From: an uncultured Sphingobacteriales bacterium
Lineage (GTDB): Bacteria; Bacteroidota; Bacteroidia; Chitinophagales; Chitinophagaceae
Assembly: GCA_937991535.1 (NCBI GenBank)
Contig: CALKHN010000057.1
Coordinates: 1-36,543, forward strand
Length of the DNA: 36,543 nt
Direction: 5' to 3'
Under the pieces are notes generated by a model. The model saw only the letters and a list, made by a program, of their open reading frames with translations, ran no database searches and was not told the DNA's origin. Shown piece after piece: positions 9,990 through 18,359 of the stretch. Positions within the stretch are counted from its first letter, which is position 1; each line of letters starts with the position of its first letter. The position numbers were made by a program, and so were the translations under genes.

Positions 9990-12531
9990 TTGTTTTTTGA
10001 AGATTAGGATTAGACACCAAATTAGCAAATAATCGGTAAGCACCACCAATGCCGGCAGGCAATTGCCGGAAGAAAACCAAACCCGTATAAATAAACCTGC
10101 CTTCTCCATATCTGCTCACTATTAAACTTCCCTTCTGCTCTTCTTCCCCGGGATCCTTCATACCCAGGATGCTTTTATATGCCTTATCCGGTTCTTCGGC
10201 AAAATAGATTCCTCTTTCCTGTATCCATCCGTCAAAATCTTTTGAAGTGATCTTATTGGGCCAGTTCAGTACAGGGTCTGCAGGCTGCAGAAAATGAACA
10301 GCCGCTGTTTCGTCGGTTACTCTCCCTCTTGAAATTTCAAACGGATAGGGACCAATCTTTGCATTAAGCGGACCAAAATAGCTGCGGGTATTGTACTGCA
10401 CTACCAGGTTACCTCCTTTTTTTACGTAATTCATCAGCTCTTCATGCACATTATTGAGCCAGTCGTTCACATTATAGGCGCGAACGCCCATCACAATCGC
10501 GTCAAAATCATTGAGATTGCCGGCAAGGATATCTTTATGCGTTAAATAAGTCACTTCATACCCCATTTCCTGTAACGCCTCCGGTACCCTGTCGCCGGCG
10601 CCGGTAATATAACCTACTTTCTTTCCGGCCGTTATAATTTCATCTTCTATCACCTTTACCTTATTCAGATAAAAATAGGTAATGGCGGGAATGTGGTTGT
10701 ATTCAATTTTGCGAATGGTATAGCTTTGATACCGTTCTTTATAGGGCGCCTGGATATCCGCAAAAAAACGAAGGTCTCTCTCTCCGGTTTTCTTTAGTAT
10801 TTCATTTGTTTTTAAAACATAGCTGATCGCGTCATTTTTGTGAAGTGACAGGGCGGAGTCTGTTAACACACTGTTCTTTACCAGTTCAGTTCCCTTATAC
10901 TCATACTGATAATATTGCGCTTTTGCTTTTTGTAACGATGATGCCAGCGAGGTTACGTTTAATTTTATAGATGAAACCGGCTGTTTGTTGAGCCCGGTGA
11001 AAACAAATTGCGGCGACTCGTTAAGCGACAACACCGGCACCACAGGCAAAGGCTGGTATACTTCTCCGCGAACCGGGTCGGTATATTTGTAACGAACCGG
11101 CGTTGAAAAATGGAAAACCTGGTTGTTTATATCAACCGATAGCGTCATTTCATAGGCAGCGCTACTTTCGGGCAGGCCAATCAGCGATTGGTCATCCACT
11201 ATAAAATGACCTTCATTCAATCCTTTTTCCAGCCAATAGGGCTGTGATACGGGCATATTAACAGGCACAAAAATGGTTTGGGTATAAGAAACCAACTGCT
11301 TAGCCGGCATTGAAGCCGGTAGCTGGTAATCAAAAGGCTGAACCACCCTGGCCGACAGGGGCAGTCCGCCCCTGTTAATAACGTTAATGTTTATGCGCAA
11401 AGAATCGCCTGCTGCCACATAGGGCATACTGGTGGTAGCTTCAAAATACAAACCGGAGCACGACCGTACCAGTTCCTGCAATTCCTTCAGCTTTTGGGTT
11501 TGCCAGTAGGGAGAAAGCCCGTCGGTTACCGCCAGGTTCTTGTACAGGCTCACCAGGCCGGGTACAGATTTTTCCGGATGTTCATATGAAAAACCATTGA
11601 TCAACCTTTCAATCCTTTCCTGGAGTTGCATGCGATCCAATATTCCAAAGCTCGCCGTCCTGCTCCATGTGGTTTCCACGCCGTCCATCAAATCTTCTTT
11701 GGGTGCATCGCCCGCCACGGCGGCAAAATATTCCCATTCCGATCCGCGCTGGGCAGCTACACCAAAGCCCTGGCTTTTGTGCTGGCTGCGGCTTTCGGCG
11801 GCTATCTCCCCATATCCTTTTCCTAACAGTGCATTGTACCCGCCAACATCCATTTTAAACTGGTCGCCGCGCTGCGTATTGTTCCCTCCAAAATTATAAG
11901 TATTCCATACAATGCGCTTCGCCTGCCAGGGCTGAACGCCCCTTTTTAATTGCTCGGGGAACTGCTGCGGATCGGCGGCAGCAATAAAAGCTTCATGGGC
12001 GAGCACAGCCGATGCCGAATGATGTCCATGACCGGCACGACTGTCTTCCGGGAAACGGGTAATGATCACATCGGGCTGAAATTTCCGGATCACCCACACC
12101 ACATCGCCAAGGATCAGTTCTTTATTCCACTTTTCCAAAGCCTCTTCCGTGCTTTTTGAAAAACCGAAATCGTAAGCTCTTGTAAAAAATTGCTCGGCGC
12201 CATCAATGCGGCGGGCCGACAGCAGCTCCTGTGTTCTTATTAACCCAAGTTCAGTTCCCTGCTCATCGCCAATTAAATTCTGGCCTCCATCGCCGCGGGT
12301 AATACTGAGATAGCCGGTGCGGTATAGTTTTTCATTGGCCAGGTAGGCCAGTAACCTTGTATTTTCATCATCGGGATGCGCGGCGATATACAAAACACTT
12401 CCCAGTACATTCAGCTTTTTTAAGCGAAGTAAAATTTCCGAACTGTTCAGTGAAGCGGGTGGTTGGGCCTGTGAAATAAAACAAGAAATAAGAAATAAAA
12501 AAGATACCATCGTTTGCTTCATACTGTTCAA
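9967..12531 (-). CDS. Secreted PIG-L family zinc deacetylase, multidomain
   Basis: 854 aa; an alternative ATG three codons in (MKQTMVSFLFLISCF) may be the true start of the signal peptide. Residues 45-175 are the PIG-L/LmbE catalytic fold: the zinc motif AHPDDE at 51-56, TRGDGGQN at 78-85, and the third metal-ligand region RAGHGHHSASA near 165-175. LmbE-like enzymes remove N-acetyl groups from GlcNAc-containing substrates. The C-terminal two thirds hold beta-rich segments and a ThuA/GATase-like part (KKVGYITGAGDRVPEALQEM ... YDAIVMGVRAYN-like ... GGNLVVQYN). It leads the operon that includes the SSS symporter. Confidence 0.88.
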   Translation of the reverse strand: MNSMKQTMVSFLFLISCFISQAQPPASLNSSEILLRLKKLNVLGSVLYIAAHPDDENTRLLAYLANEKLYRTGYLSITRGDGGQNLIGDEQGTELGLIRTQELLSARRIDGAEQFFTRAYDFGFSKSTEEALEKWNKELILGDVVWVIRKFQPDVIITRFPEDSRAGHGHHSASAVLAHEAFIAAADPQQFPEQLKRGVQPWQAKRIVWNTYNFGGNNTQRGDQFKMDVGGYNALLGKGYGEIAAESRSQHKSQGFGVAAQRGSEWEYFAAVAGDAPKEDLMDGVETTWSRTASFGILDRMQLQERIERLINGFSYEHPEKSVPGLVSLYKNLAVTDGLSPYWQTQKLKELQELVRSCSGLYFEATTSMPYVAAGDSLRININVINRGGLPLSARVVQPFDYQLPASMPAKQLVSYTQTIFVPVNMPVSQPYWLEKGLNEGHFIVDDQSLIGLPESSAAYEMTLSVDINNQVFHFSTPVRYKYTDPVRGEVYQPLPVVPVLSLNESPQFVFTGLNKQPVSSIKLNVTSLASSLQKAKAQYYQYEYKGTELVKNSVLTDSALSLHKNDAISYVLKTNEILKKTGERDLRFFADIQAPYKERYQSYTIRKIEYNHIPAITYFYLNKVKVIEDEIITAGKKVGYITGAGDRVPEALQEMGYEVTYLTHKDILAGNLNDFDAIVMGVRAYNVNDWLNNVHEELMNYVKKGGNLVVQYNTRSYFGPLNAKIGPYPFEISRGRVTDETAAVHFLQPADPVLNWPNKITSKDFDGWIQERGIYFAEEPDKAYKSILGMKDPGEEEQKGSLIVSRYGEGRFIYTGLVFFRQLPAGIGGAYRLFANLVSNPNLQKTNGTAKKK

Positions 12532-13027
12532 CTTTTTATCCGGTTATCTTACTGCTCCCGGTCCTTTTCTTTAACAGAAATGTAAATGTAATGATTAGCG
12601 TTCAAAACACCGGATGCAAAGCACAGGGAATCAAATGACAAGAAATAAATAATTATTCTCCCCGGAAATCCCAGGGCTGTCAGCAGTCAGCCTTCAGCTA
12701 TGAGCAATACAAGTGAGGCGGATTCAGCCTGTCATTGGTAATTTGCCGAAAGCTGTGAAACAATGAACCACGGAGTAATTGCATTTCACTCAAAAATCCG
12801 GCAGGTGAATAAATATTTCTGCCGGTCTCACTCAAAAAATCTTATATTCACCCCCATCCATCTGTATCCATTCAGGCAACGCTAAACCATTTTCGATATA
12901 AACAATGATGTTATACCTGTTAACCCGCAGCATATAACGCGATATTGTATTGTTAAAGTAATTTGTTTTTTTATAAAGTGCAAATTACCCGATGCCATAG
13001 TATTAACCCAAACAGCAACCACAAGCC
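12532..13027. other. Intergenic gap upstream of cas6
   Basis: About 500 bp between the divergently transcribed PIG-L gene and cas6. No ORF of note and no repeat-like sequence of the CRISPR repeat was found. It must hold the cas6 promoter; a loose match to the Bacteroidota -7 element (TAATTTG, 12959-12965) lies 63 bp before the cas6 ATG, but without a convincing -33 partner. Confidence 0.5.
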
Positions 13028-13822
13028 ATGCGGTTTAAACTGAACCTGTTGAGCCAAAACGCATACCCGGTAATACCTGTAAATTACCAGTACCCGCTTT
13101 CGGCGGTTATTTACCGCATACTCGGCAGCGCGGATCAGGACTACGCCGCATTTCTGCACGATGCCGGCTATCAAAAAAAAGATTCGCTCAAATCATTCAA
13201 GCTCTTCACCTTTTCCGATATCAGAACGCCTTTTAAAATTGAAAGTGACCGGTTTAGATTGCTGACCCCGCAGGCGGAACTGGAAGTTTGCTTTCACCTG
13301 CCCCAGGCTGCCGAAAAATTTATCCGGGGCCTGTTCATGAACCAGCAAATGGAAATAGCCGACCGCAAAAGCAAAGCCGCGTTCACCATCGCTCAAATTG
13401 AATCGCTGCCAACGATACTCACGCAAAACGACCGGCAGGAATTGGTATTACAACCCCTCTCTCCTGTTGTTTCCGGCAAAAAAGACGAAAGGGGCAACTA
13501 TGCTTTCCTGGCGCCCGAACACCCCGAATTTGTGCAACAGTTGATGTACAACTGGCGGGAGAAATACAAAACCGTATATGGAACAGATGAGGCTGAAGCC
13601 GCCTTTACCCGCGCCGGTATGGACGTTATTTTTTATCACAATCCACCCAAATCAAAACTAATAACCATAAAGGCCGATACAGACGCCGAAACGAAAATAA
13701 GGGGCTTCACCAACTTCAGGCTTAACGTACTGGGAAGCAGGGCGGCGCTGGAACTGCTGCTGAATGCCGGGGCGGGCATTTACAACAGTTTGGGAATGGG
13801 ATGTGTGGATGTGGGAAAATAG
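13028..13822 (+). CDS. cas6: CRISPR pre-crRNA endoribonuclease Cas6
   Basis: 264 aa, the usual length. The N-terminal ferredoxin-like lobe has the family signature YPLSAVIYRIL...DYAAFLHDAGY (residues 22-48), where His44 occupies the position of the catalytic histidine of many Cas6 proteins. The C-terminus ends with the glycine-rich loop (GAGIYNSLGMGCVDV, about 249-262) that binds the repeat RNA. Cas6 cuts within each repeat, leaving an 8-nt 5' handle, here predicted as ATTGAAAT. It is 13 bp upstream of the WYL regulator. Base composition is visibly more GC-rich than cas8-cas3, resembling the chromosomal genes to its left. Confidence 0.93.
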   Translation: MRFKLNLLSQNAYPVIPVNYQYPLSAVIYRILGSADQDYAAFLHDAGYQKKDSLKSFKLFTFSDIRTPFKIESDRFRLLTPQAELEVCFHLPQAAEKFIRGLFMNQQMEIADRKSKAAFTIAQIESLPTILTQNDRQELVLQPLSPVVSGKKDERGNYAFLAPEHPEFVQQLMYNWREKYKTVYGTDEAEAAFTRAGMDVIFYHNPPKSKLITIKADTDAETKIRGFTNFRLNVLGSRAALELLLNAGAGIYNSLGMGCVDVGK

Positions 13823-13835
13823 AAATTGATTTCTC

Positions 13836-14789
13836 ATGGAAGATACAAGGACAATAAGGATGCTCCGATTGCTGATGATGCTGTCGGGCAGTAAATTGTA
13901 TTTAATGCGTGAATTGCAAAGCAGGTTTGGCATGTCGGCCCGCAATTTGAGCCGCGACCTTGCCCTCATCGAAAATGCGGGTTTTTTATTGGAGCGTGCA
14001 AACGGGTATCGTTTACAATCGGGCATAAAAGCAAACCGGAACCTCAAAAATTTATTGCATTTTTCGGAGGAAGAAATATCTATTCTTTATCAAACGCTGT
14101 CGCATATAGAAGGAGATTCCCCTGTAAAGGAAAGGTTAGTAAGAAAAATGAATGCCTTTTATGATCTTAAAGCCCTGGAGCAATTAAGGCAAAGCGATGA
14201 TCTCACCAAAGTGCAGCTTATCCGAAATTCGATTGACCAGGGAAAACAGGTAAGGCTCATAAAATACCGTTCGTCCAACAGCAACCGCATTGAAGACCGC
14301 ACCGTAGAAGCATTCGGTTTTCTCCCGGATTACAGGGCTGTTTGGTGCTATGATGTAAAAAGCGATTCGTGCAAGCAGTTTAAAATAGCCCGGATGCAAT
14401 CGGTGGAGCTATCGCCCTCCGCATGGCGCTATGAAGACAAACACAGGGAGCCCTTTACAGATGTATTTCGGGTGTCGGCAATGAAGCCCTTTACTACGGT
14501 TGAGCTGCTGCTTACATTGAAAGCCTATAATTTATTAATAGAAGAATACCCGCTGTCCGTAAGCTGTATCAAAAGTGAAACTGAAGCTTACCGGGTAAAA
14601 TTGCCTGTAGCCAATTATAATGGTATAGGCAGGTTTGTGCTGGGACTGATGGAAGAAGTGGAGATCATTAAGCCGGTGGGGTTTAAAAAACATATACACA
14701 AAAAAATAGAAAATTTTTTGAAACAAGGACAGATCCTGGCAGTTGGGTGGGGGAACTTTGTGGGTGAGGGAGCCGGAGGTGGGGGCTAG
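13836..14789 (+). CDS. HTH-WYL domain transcriptional regulator
   Basis: 317 aa. Residues 5-62 form an HTH_11-type winged helix (RMLRLLMMLSGS...LQSRFGMSARNLSRDLALIENAGF). Residues about 138-195 are the WYL domain (VRLIKYRSSNSN, then GFLPDYRAVWCYD with W170-C171-Y172 in the WYL position), a ligand-sensing Sm-like fold, followed by a WCX-like C-terminal extension. WYL regulators are common in defence and type I CRISPR loci, where they usually repress or tune cas expression. It lies just after cas6 and before the non-coding gap carrying the predicted mini-guide, so it may act with that guide in controlling the operon; the direction of control cannot be read from sequence. Confidence 0.9.
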   Translation: MEDTRTIRMLRLLMMLSGSKLYLMRELQSRFGMSARNLSRDLALIENAGFLLERANGYRLQSGIKANRNLKNLLHFSEEEISILYQTLSHIEGDSPVKERLVRKMNAFYDLKALEQLRQSDDLTKVQLIRNSIDQGKQVRLIKYRSSNSNRIEDRTVEAFGFLPDYRAVWCYDVKSDSCKQFKIARMQSVELSPSAWRYEDKHREPFTDVFRVSAMKPFTTVELLLTLKAYNLLIEEYPLSVSCIKSETEAYRVKLPVANYNGIGRFVLGLMEEVEIIKPVGFKKHIHKKIENFLKQGQILAVGWGNFVGEGAGGGG

Positions 14790-14837
14790 CATTTGGCGAG
14801 AAAGTTTTATAAAAAGAAGATCAAGGAGTTGGTGGGT

Positions 14838-14905
14838 AAAATAAAAAAAGGCTTTTAGGATATTTGGTTCGATTAAAACTACAGACTTAATTAGTTTTCA
14901 ATTCC
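14838..14905 (-). ncRNA. Predicted crRNA-like guide RNA (CreR/CreA-like mini-array)
   Basis: Read on the minus strand: 14905-14895 is GGAATTGAAAA, matching the last 11 nt of the array repeat except the final base, so it would supply the 5' handle ATTGAAAA. Next comes a 15-nt spacer-like stretch, CTAATTAAGTCTGTA (14894-14880). After one mismatched base, 14878-14865 is TTTTAATCGAACCA, an exact 14-nt match to repeat positions 2-15. The repeat similarity then stops; TAAAA (14857-14853) can pair with TTTTA at the start of the second repeat piece, and a U-run TTTTTTTATTTT (14849-14838) follows, so transcription could end there. A -7-like box TATCTTTA lies upstream at 14934-14927. The architecture repeat-tail / short spacer / repeat-head is that of CreA and CreR guides known from other type I-B systems. 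No transcript data are available. Confidence 0.8.
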
Positions 14906-15084
14906 TTCATTCCTAAGAGCCAGGCGTAAAGATAAGGCTATATTACAAAAATTTGACCTTGTATATTAAAAGGTTGGATTTCAAATAGTTGCATTACTTG
15001 CTTGGTTACTTACCCCAAGGTCGGTATCCCACGCATAGGCTGCGATAACTTGAAATGAACATTATTTGAATTATGTCTACAACA

Positions 15085-15102
15085 TACTGACTTTATTAGT
15101 GG
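15085..15102 (-). promoter_or_regulatory. Predicted Cascade operator: guide target with CCA PAM in front of the cas operon
   Basis: On the minus strand 15102-15100 is CCA, followed by CTAATAAAGTCAGTA (15099-15085). Compared with the mini-guide CTAATTAAGTCTGTA, 13 of 15 positions agree and the mismatches are at positions 6 and 12, the positions that do not pair in Cascade-bound crRNA:DNA hybrids. The site lies 31-48 bp before the ATG at 15133, where a -33 element for the -7-like box at 15111-15118 would be expected. Bound Cascade should block RNA polymerase. Limited complementarity fits repression without cleavage, as known for CreA/CreR. Confidence 0.75.
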
Positions 15103-15110
15103 AATTTATG

Positions 15111-15118
15111 TAATTTTA
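15111..15118 (+). promoter_or_regulatory. Candidate -7 box of the zinc-ribbon/cas8 operon promoter
   Basis: TAATTTTA agrees with the Bacteroidota -7 consensus TAnnTTTG at all fixed positions except the last. It ends 14 bp before the ATG at 15133, giving a short leader. No clean TTTG is seen at the -33 position, where the guide target site sits instead. Tentative. Confidence 0.35.
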
Positions 15119-15132
15119 CCGAAAATTGCACC

Positions 15133-15258
15133 ATGAACAAAGATCATCGTTTGATTAATAAGCCCAAAATATGCACCCACTGTGAGAAGACTATTAAGGC
15201 AAATTCATTTTGTGAGATTTGCAATAACCATAGATTTTTAAAGAATAAGAATACATGA
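15133..15258 (+). CDS. 41-aa zinc-ribbon microprotein at the head of the cas8 operon
   Basis: Hand translation gives 41 residues beginning MNKDHRLINKPKICTHCEK and ending in a basic tail. Cys14-x2-Cys17 and Cys27-x2-Cys30, nine residues apart, form a complete zinc-ribbon set (ICTHC ... FCEIC). The TGA stop overlaps the cas8 ATG (ATGA), so it is translationally coupled to cas8. Some Cas8 families carry a CxxC...CxxC zinc finger inside the protein; the Cas8 here has no CxxC pair, only CEISG at residues 100-104, which resembles a decayed knuckle. I infer that the microprotein may supply the missing zinc finger in trans or bind nucleic acid as a separate subunit or regulator. Confidence 0.75.
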   Translation: MNKDHRLINKPKICTHCEKTIKANSFCEICNNHRFLKNKNT

Positions 15259-17315
15259 AAATATTTGAAACCTACACTGGAAATGCTATGCTCAATAATG
15301 CATTAATGACCATTGAAGCATTGAGTAATTTGAACAATGTTTCGGAAATAACACCGAATCTATTATTAGAATTATTTGAAAAGAAAAACTTGGTAGGATT
15401 AAATAAAAGATTAAAAAGCTATACGATGTTATTTAGCTTAAATAATCCTTTGGTGAATCCTGCAAAAAAGAAAGACGCGGTTGGGGAAATAACTTATAGG
15501 AATCTGTTGATTTCTATATTGAAAAATTTCGAATCGACAGGTTCTCTGACTTGTGAAATTTCGGGATTAAAATTCGACAAGAAATTTGAAAGCTTTTATG
15601 AAGATGAAATAAAGACTCAAAAAGAATCTTTGAAAGCTAAAAAGATAGATCCAAAAGAAGAGAAAAAGCAATTAAACAACTTAGATAATACTGATTATTC
15701 ATTAAACAGAACATGGTTTCCTTTGATCGGAGGCTTGGGTTCTGATGCTCAAGCATTACCACAAGCAAAATTTTCGGTGCAGATACATCCAATTTGTATT
15801 CCTATTCTTCAATTCTTGCCATTATCAGCTTTGCTGTATAAAGGAGGTATCTTATTGGTTGATTCTTCCAATTTTGAATTGACGAGAGGAATGGTAGCTG
15901 ACAACGCCAAAACAATGGCAGAAAAAATACAGGCTGTTTCTGTGAAAGATTCCGTAGAAAACGCAAGAGACTTTGCTAAAGGAGATTACCTGATTAAAGT
16001 ATTGAATATTCTTACAGAAAAGGAAGATATGGAAGAGTCATATTCCGATTTGAATATGTGGAGTTTTTCAAATTCAGGGACAGGGGCAAGTTGTGAAATT
16101 GACAGAGTGCCCAACTCTTTAATTAAAAAATTACAACGACTTTATAAAAATTCTAAAATCGCAAATGAGCTGAAAGCTATTTTAGCACGAAACGAAAGTG
16201 CTTTTAGTTTTATTGAATCCCTGGAAGGAAATAAAGATTGGTTTTTGTTGTATCCAAATGTATTTGGAAGTGGAAAAAAGAAAGTAGAATATGACGGTGT
16301 TTCACCGGAATTCCTGGAAACTTATTATACCGAAATAGGTAAAAATAAGTTTATTCCTATAGCAAAATACATCGCAGGGTTAATCAAAAAATACAAATCG
16401 AAAGCATTTGAAAAAATATTAGCCAAAACAGATGCCTGGAACGATACAGAATATCGGGTCGAGCTATTCAAAGTCTTAGTCAAGGCAACTGAAAACAATG
16501 AATGGAACTTGGAACTTCAGATTGCAATCTTAGATAATAACGACGAACTACCTGTCAAAAACAATTTTTATCAATTTCATAAACTGGTTCATTATTTCAT
16601 GCAAACGGAAATTTATAGCAATGATCTACCTCAAGTTGAGGTCTCAAAAACAAAGGTTTATAATGCTTGTAAATGGCTAATCAGTTTAATTCAGAATGAT
16701 TCAAAATCAAACACAATAAAGTCTAATCTGACCAATCCGATTGAATATACAAAAGTAGGATTCAATCGAGTCATTTTTGATGCATTGGATAAATTTGAAA
16801 TAGAGCTGGAAACTGTAATTGAGGTATTTTATGACGATAATTTCAATTTCAGGAAATTTGGATTAAATGAGTTGTTGAGAATATTCTTTTCTTATCCAGA
16901 GCAGGAAAAATTTGAATATCTATTCTGGAAAAGTGATTTAAGAGATGATAGTCTCATTCAAAATTGGATAGATAGAATTCAGTCTTTCTCTAACGATTAT
17001 CAGGCTTATTATCATACCAAATATCAAAATTCAAATTCAGATGAACCACCTAACAATAAATTCAACAGAACAGTAAATAGTATCGTAAAAGAGAACGATA
17101 ATTTTTACTCTTTACTCAACGAGATGGTTTACAATACTAATCAGTTCATAAAGGATAATGAACAAATCAAAGACGACAAATGGACAATAGAAGAATTGAT
17201 GACAAATCCGCTTGGCAATAGCAATCAGAATATTTGCCTATTGGCAATTAAATTTTTAATGAAGCAAACAGCAATCAAACCCTTAAAAGGGAAATCTTTA
17301 CTGAATAAAAATTAA
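15255..17315 (+). CDS. cas8: Type I-B Cascade large subunit Cas8 (Cas8b/Cst1-like)
   Basis: 686 aa, in the range for Cas8b-type large subunits. Assignment relies on position directly before cas7-cas5-cas3 and on the N-terminal segment MKIFETYTGNAMLNNAL and the motif TWFPLIGGLGSDAQALPQA (about residues 153-171), similar to the G(D/S)xQxLP region of Cst1-type proteins. Cas8 recognises the PAM and, with its C-terminal helical part, recruits Cas3. Cysteines are scattered (100, and a few others) with no CxxC pair, unlike zinc-finger-bearing relatives; see the coupled 41-aa zinc ribbon. The gene is clearly AT-rich compared with cas6. It ends 12 bp before cas7. Confidence 0.85.
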   Translation: MKIFETYTGNAMLNNALMTIEALSNLNNVSEITPNLLLELFEKKNLVGLNKRLKSYTMLFSLNNPLVNPAKKKDAVGEITYRNLLISILKNFESTGSLTCEISGLKFDKKFESFYEDEIKTQKESLKAKKIDPKEEKKQLNNLDNTDYSLNRTWFPLIGGLGSDAQALPQAKFSVQIHPICIPILQFLPLSALLYKGGILLVDSSNFELTRGMVADNAKTMAEKIQAVSVKDSVENARDFAKGDYLIKVLNILTEKEDMEESYSDLNMWSFSNSGTGASCEIDRVPNSLIKKLQRLYKNSKIANELKAILARNESAFSFIESLEGNKDWFLLYPNVFGSGKKKVEYDGVSPEFLETYYTEIGKNKFIPIAKYIAGLIKKYKSKAFEKILAKTDAWNDTEYRVELFKVLVKATENNEWNLELQIAILDNNDELPVKNNFYQFHKLVHYFMQTEIYSNDLPQVEVSKTKVYNACKWLISLIQNDSKSNTIKSNLTNPIEYTKVGFNRVIFDALDKFEIELETVIEVFYDDNFNFRKFGLNELLRIFFSYPEQEKFEYLFWKSDLRDDSLIQNWIDRIQSFSNDYQAYYHTKYQNSNSDEPPNNKFNRTVNSIVKENDNFYSLLNEMVYNTNQFIKDNEQIKDDKWTIEELMTNPLGNSNQNICLLAIKFLMKQTAIKPLKGKSLLNKN

Positions 17316-17327
17316 TATCAATCTATT

Positions 17328-18359
17328 ATGGCAAATTTAAACAACATTACCGGAGCATTGTTAATTGATGCAACCGCAACTTTCCTAAACGGAGCTGGGT
17401 TGGGAGTACAGGAAGATAAAAATCTTGTAATTCCCAAAACGTACAAGGAAAAAGTAAATAACCGATTAGAAGATGTGCCTTATGTTTCCGCACAGTCCTG
17501 GAGAAGATGGCTGAGAGATACTGCCAATAAAGAAAACAACTGGAATCCGAGCGAATTGCGGGCAATTGGGGAGGGTTCTGAAAAAGGAAGTACAAACAAG
17601 ATTGCTACGGAATTAAACCCTATTGAATTCCCGGAAGACGATTTATTCGGTTATATGAAAGCCGGGAAGGGGAATGAAGAAAGTGTTCAGAGGACTTCAC
17701 CCTTTAAATCTTCTATATTGAAAGGTATAAAAAATATGCGTACAGCAAATAATATAGATGAGGCGTTTGTTCACTTGAAAGAAGGAACGCCGTTACCGTA
17801 TTCTACAAAATTCTATTCAACGCACCTCGAAGGTTTTTTCAATTTGGAATTTTATCGTTTAGGAATGTATGACAATCTTGGTAGTAAACAAGAACTATCC
17901 TCTGAGTTGGTAGAAAAACACGCAGACAAACTTAATAAATTTGATTTGGGTGGAAAGTTTGCGAGATATGAATTGAGAAATGCAGAGGAAAACAGAAAGA
18001 ATAATGCAGCCGGCTTATTGAAAGGGTTAGCTTATTTAAGAGGGGGTGCTAAGCAAGCGGCATTTGGAGCCGATGTGTCTCCAAAGGTTTTAATTCTTGC
18101 AGGGCTTGAATCAGCCAATCCCATTTTCAATAATTTGTTTATCGGTACTGGAGAAAGGCCAATTCTAAACATTGATTTGTTGCTTGAATTATCAAATGAC
18201 TATAAAGAAAAATTAGCAACTCCCATTTATGTTGGATTCAGAAAGGGTTATTTACAAAATGAAAGCGAAGTAAATGAGAGGCTAAAAGAAGGCTTTGTAT
18301 TAGCTTCTCCAATCGAAATCGTAAATCAATTCACTAAAAATCATTTAACGAATGGATAA
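17328..18359 (+). CDS. cas7: Cascade backbone protein Cas7 (Cst2/DevR family)
   Basis: 343 aa. The N-terminus ITGALLIDATATFLNGAGLG followed by VPYVSAQSWRRWLRDT (about 55-70) is the Cst2/DevR form of the Cas7 RRM core; the Ser-x-x-x-Arg-Arg stretch lies in the crRNA-contacting region. Residues about 220-240 (NNAAGLLKGLAYLRGGAKQA) give the glycine-rich palm segment. Several Cas7 copies line up along the crRNA, each thumb flipping out every sixth guide base, which is relevant to the mismatch pattern of the predicted mini-guide. The stop overlaps the cas5 start by 8 bp. Confidence 0.92.
   Translation: MANLNNITGALLIDATATFLNGAGLGVQEDKNLVIPKTYKEKVNNRLEDVPYVSAQSWRRWLRDTANKENNWNPSELRAIGEGSEKGSTNKIATELNPIEFPEDDLFGYMKAGKGNEESVQRTSPFKSSILKGIKNMRTANNIDEAFVHLKEGTPLPYSTKFYSTHLEGFFNLEFYRLGMYDNLGSKQELSSELVEKHADKLNKFDLGGKFARYELRNAEENRKNNAAGLLKGLAYLRGGAKQAAFGADVSPKVLILAGLESANPIFNNLFIGTGERPILNIDLLLELSNDYKEKLATPIYVGFRKGYLQNESEVNERLKEGFVLASPIEIVNQFTKNHLTNG

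Larger units (their letters stand above)
14790..15132. other. Regulatory gap between the WYL gene and the cas8 operon
   Basis: 343 bp without a convincing protein gene, at the point where the base composition changes from host-like to AT-rich. It contains a minus-strand mini-CRISPR unit (14865-14905), its U-run (14838-14849), its predicted target plus PAM (15085-15102), and promoter-like elements. A second weaker repeat-like pair is at 14965-14984 (minus). I looked for a small toxin ORF of the CreT type between the guide and its target and saw none that was convincing. Confidence 0.7.

Noticed and set aside
15046..15062. Plus-strand TTGAAAT as another guide handle in the gap before cas8
   Set aside because: No repeat-head sequence follows it at a suitable distance; seven bases are expected by chance in AT-rich DNA.
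14910..15084. A CreT-type toxin gene between the mini-guide and its target
   Set aside because: I saw no convincing short ORF with a start and rare-codon pattern; the target lies before the cas operon, which fits autorepression better than toxin control.
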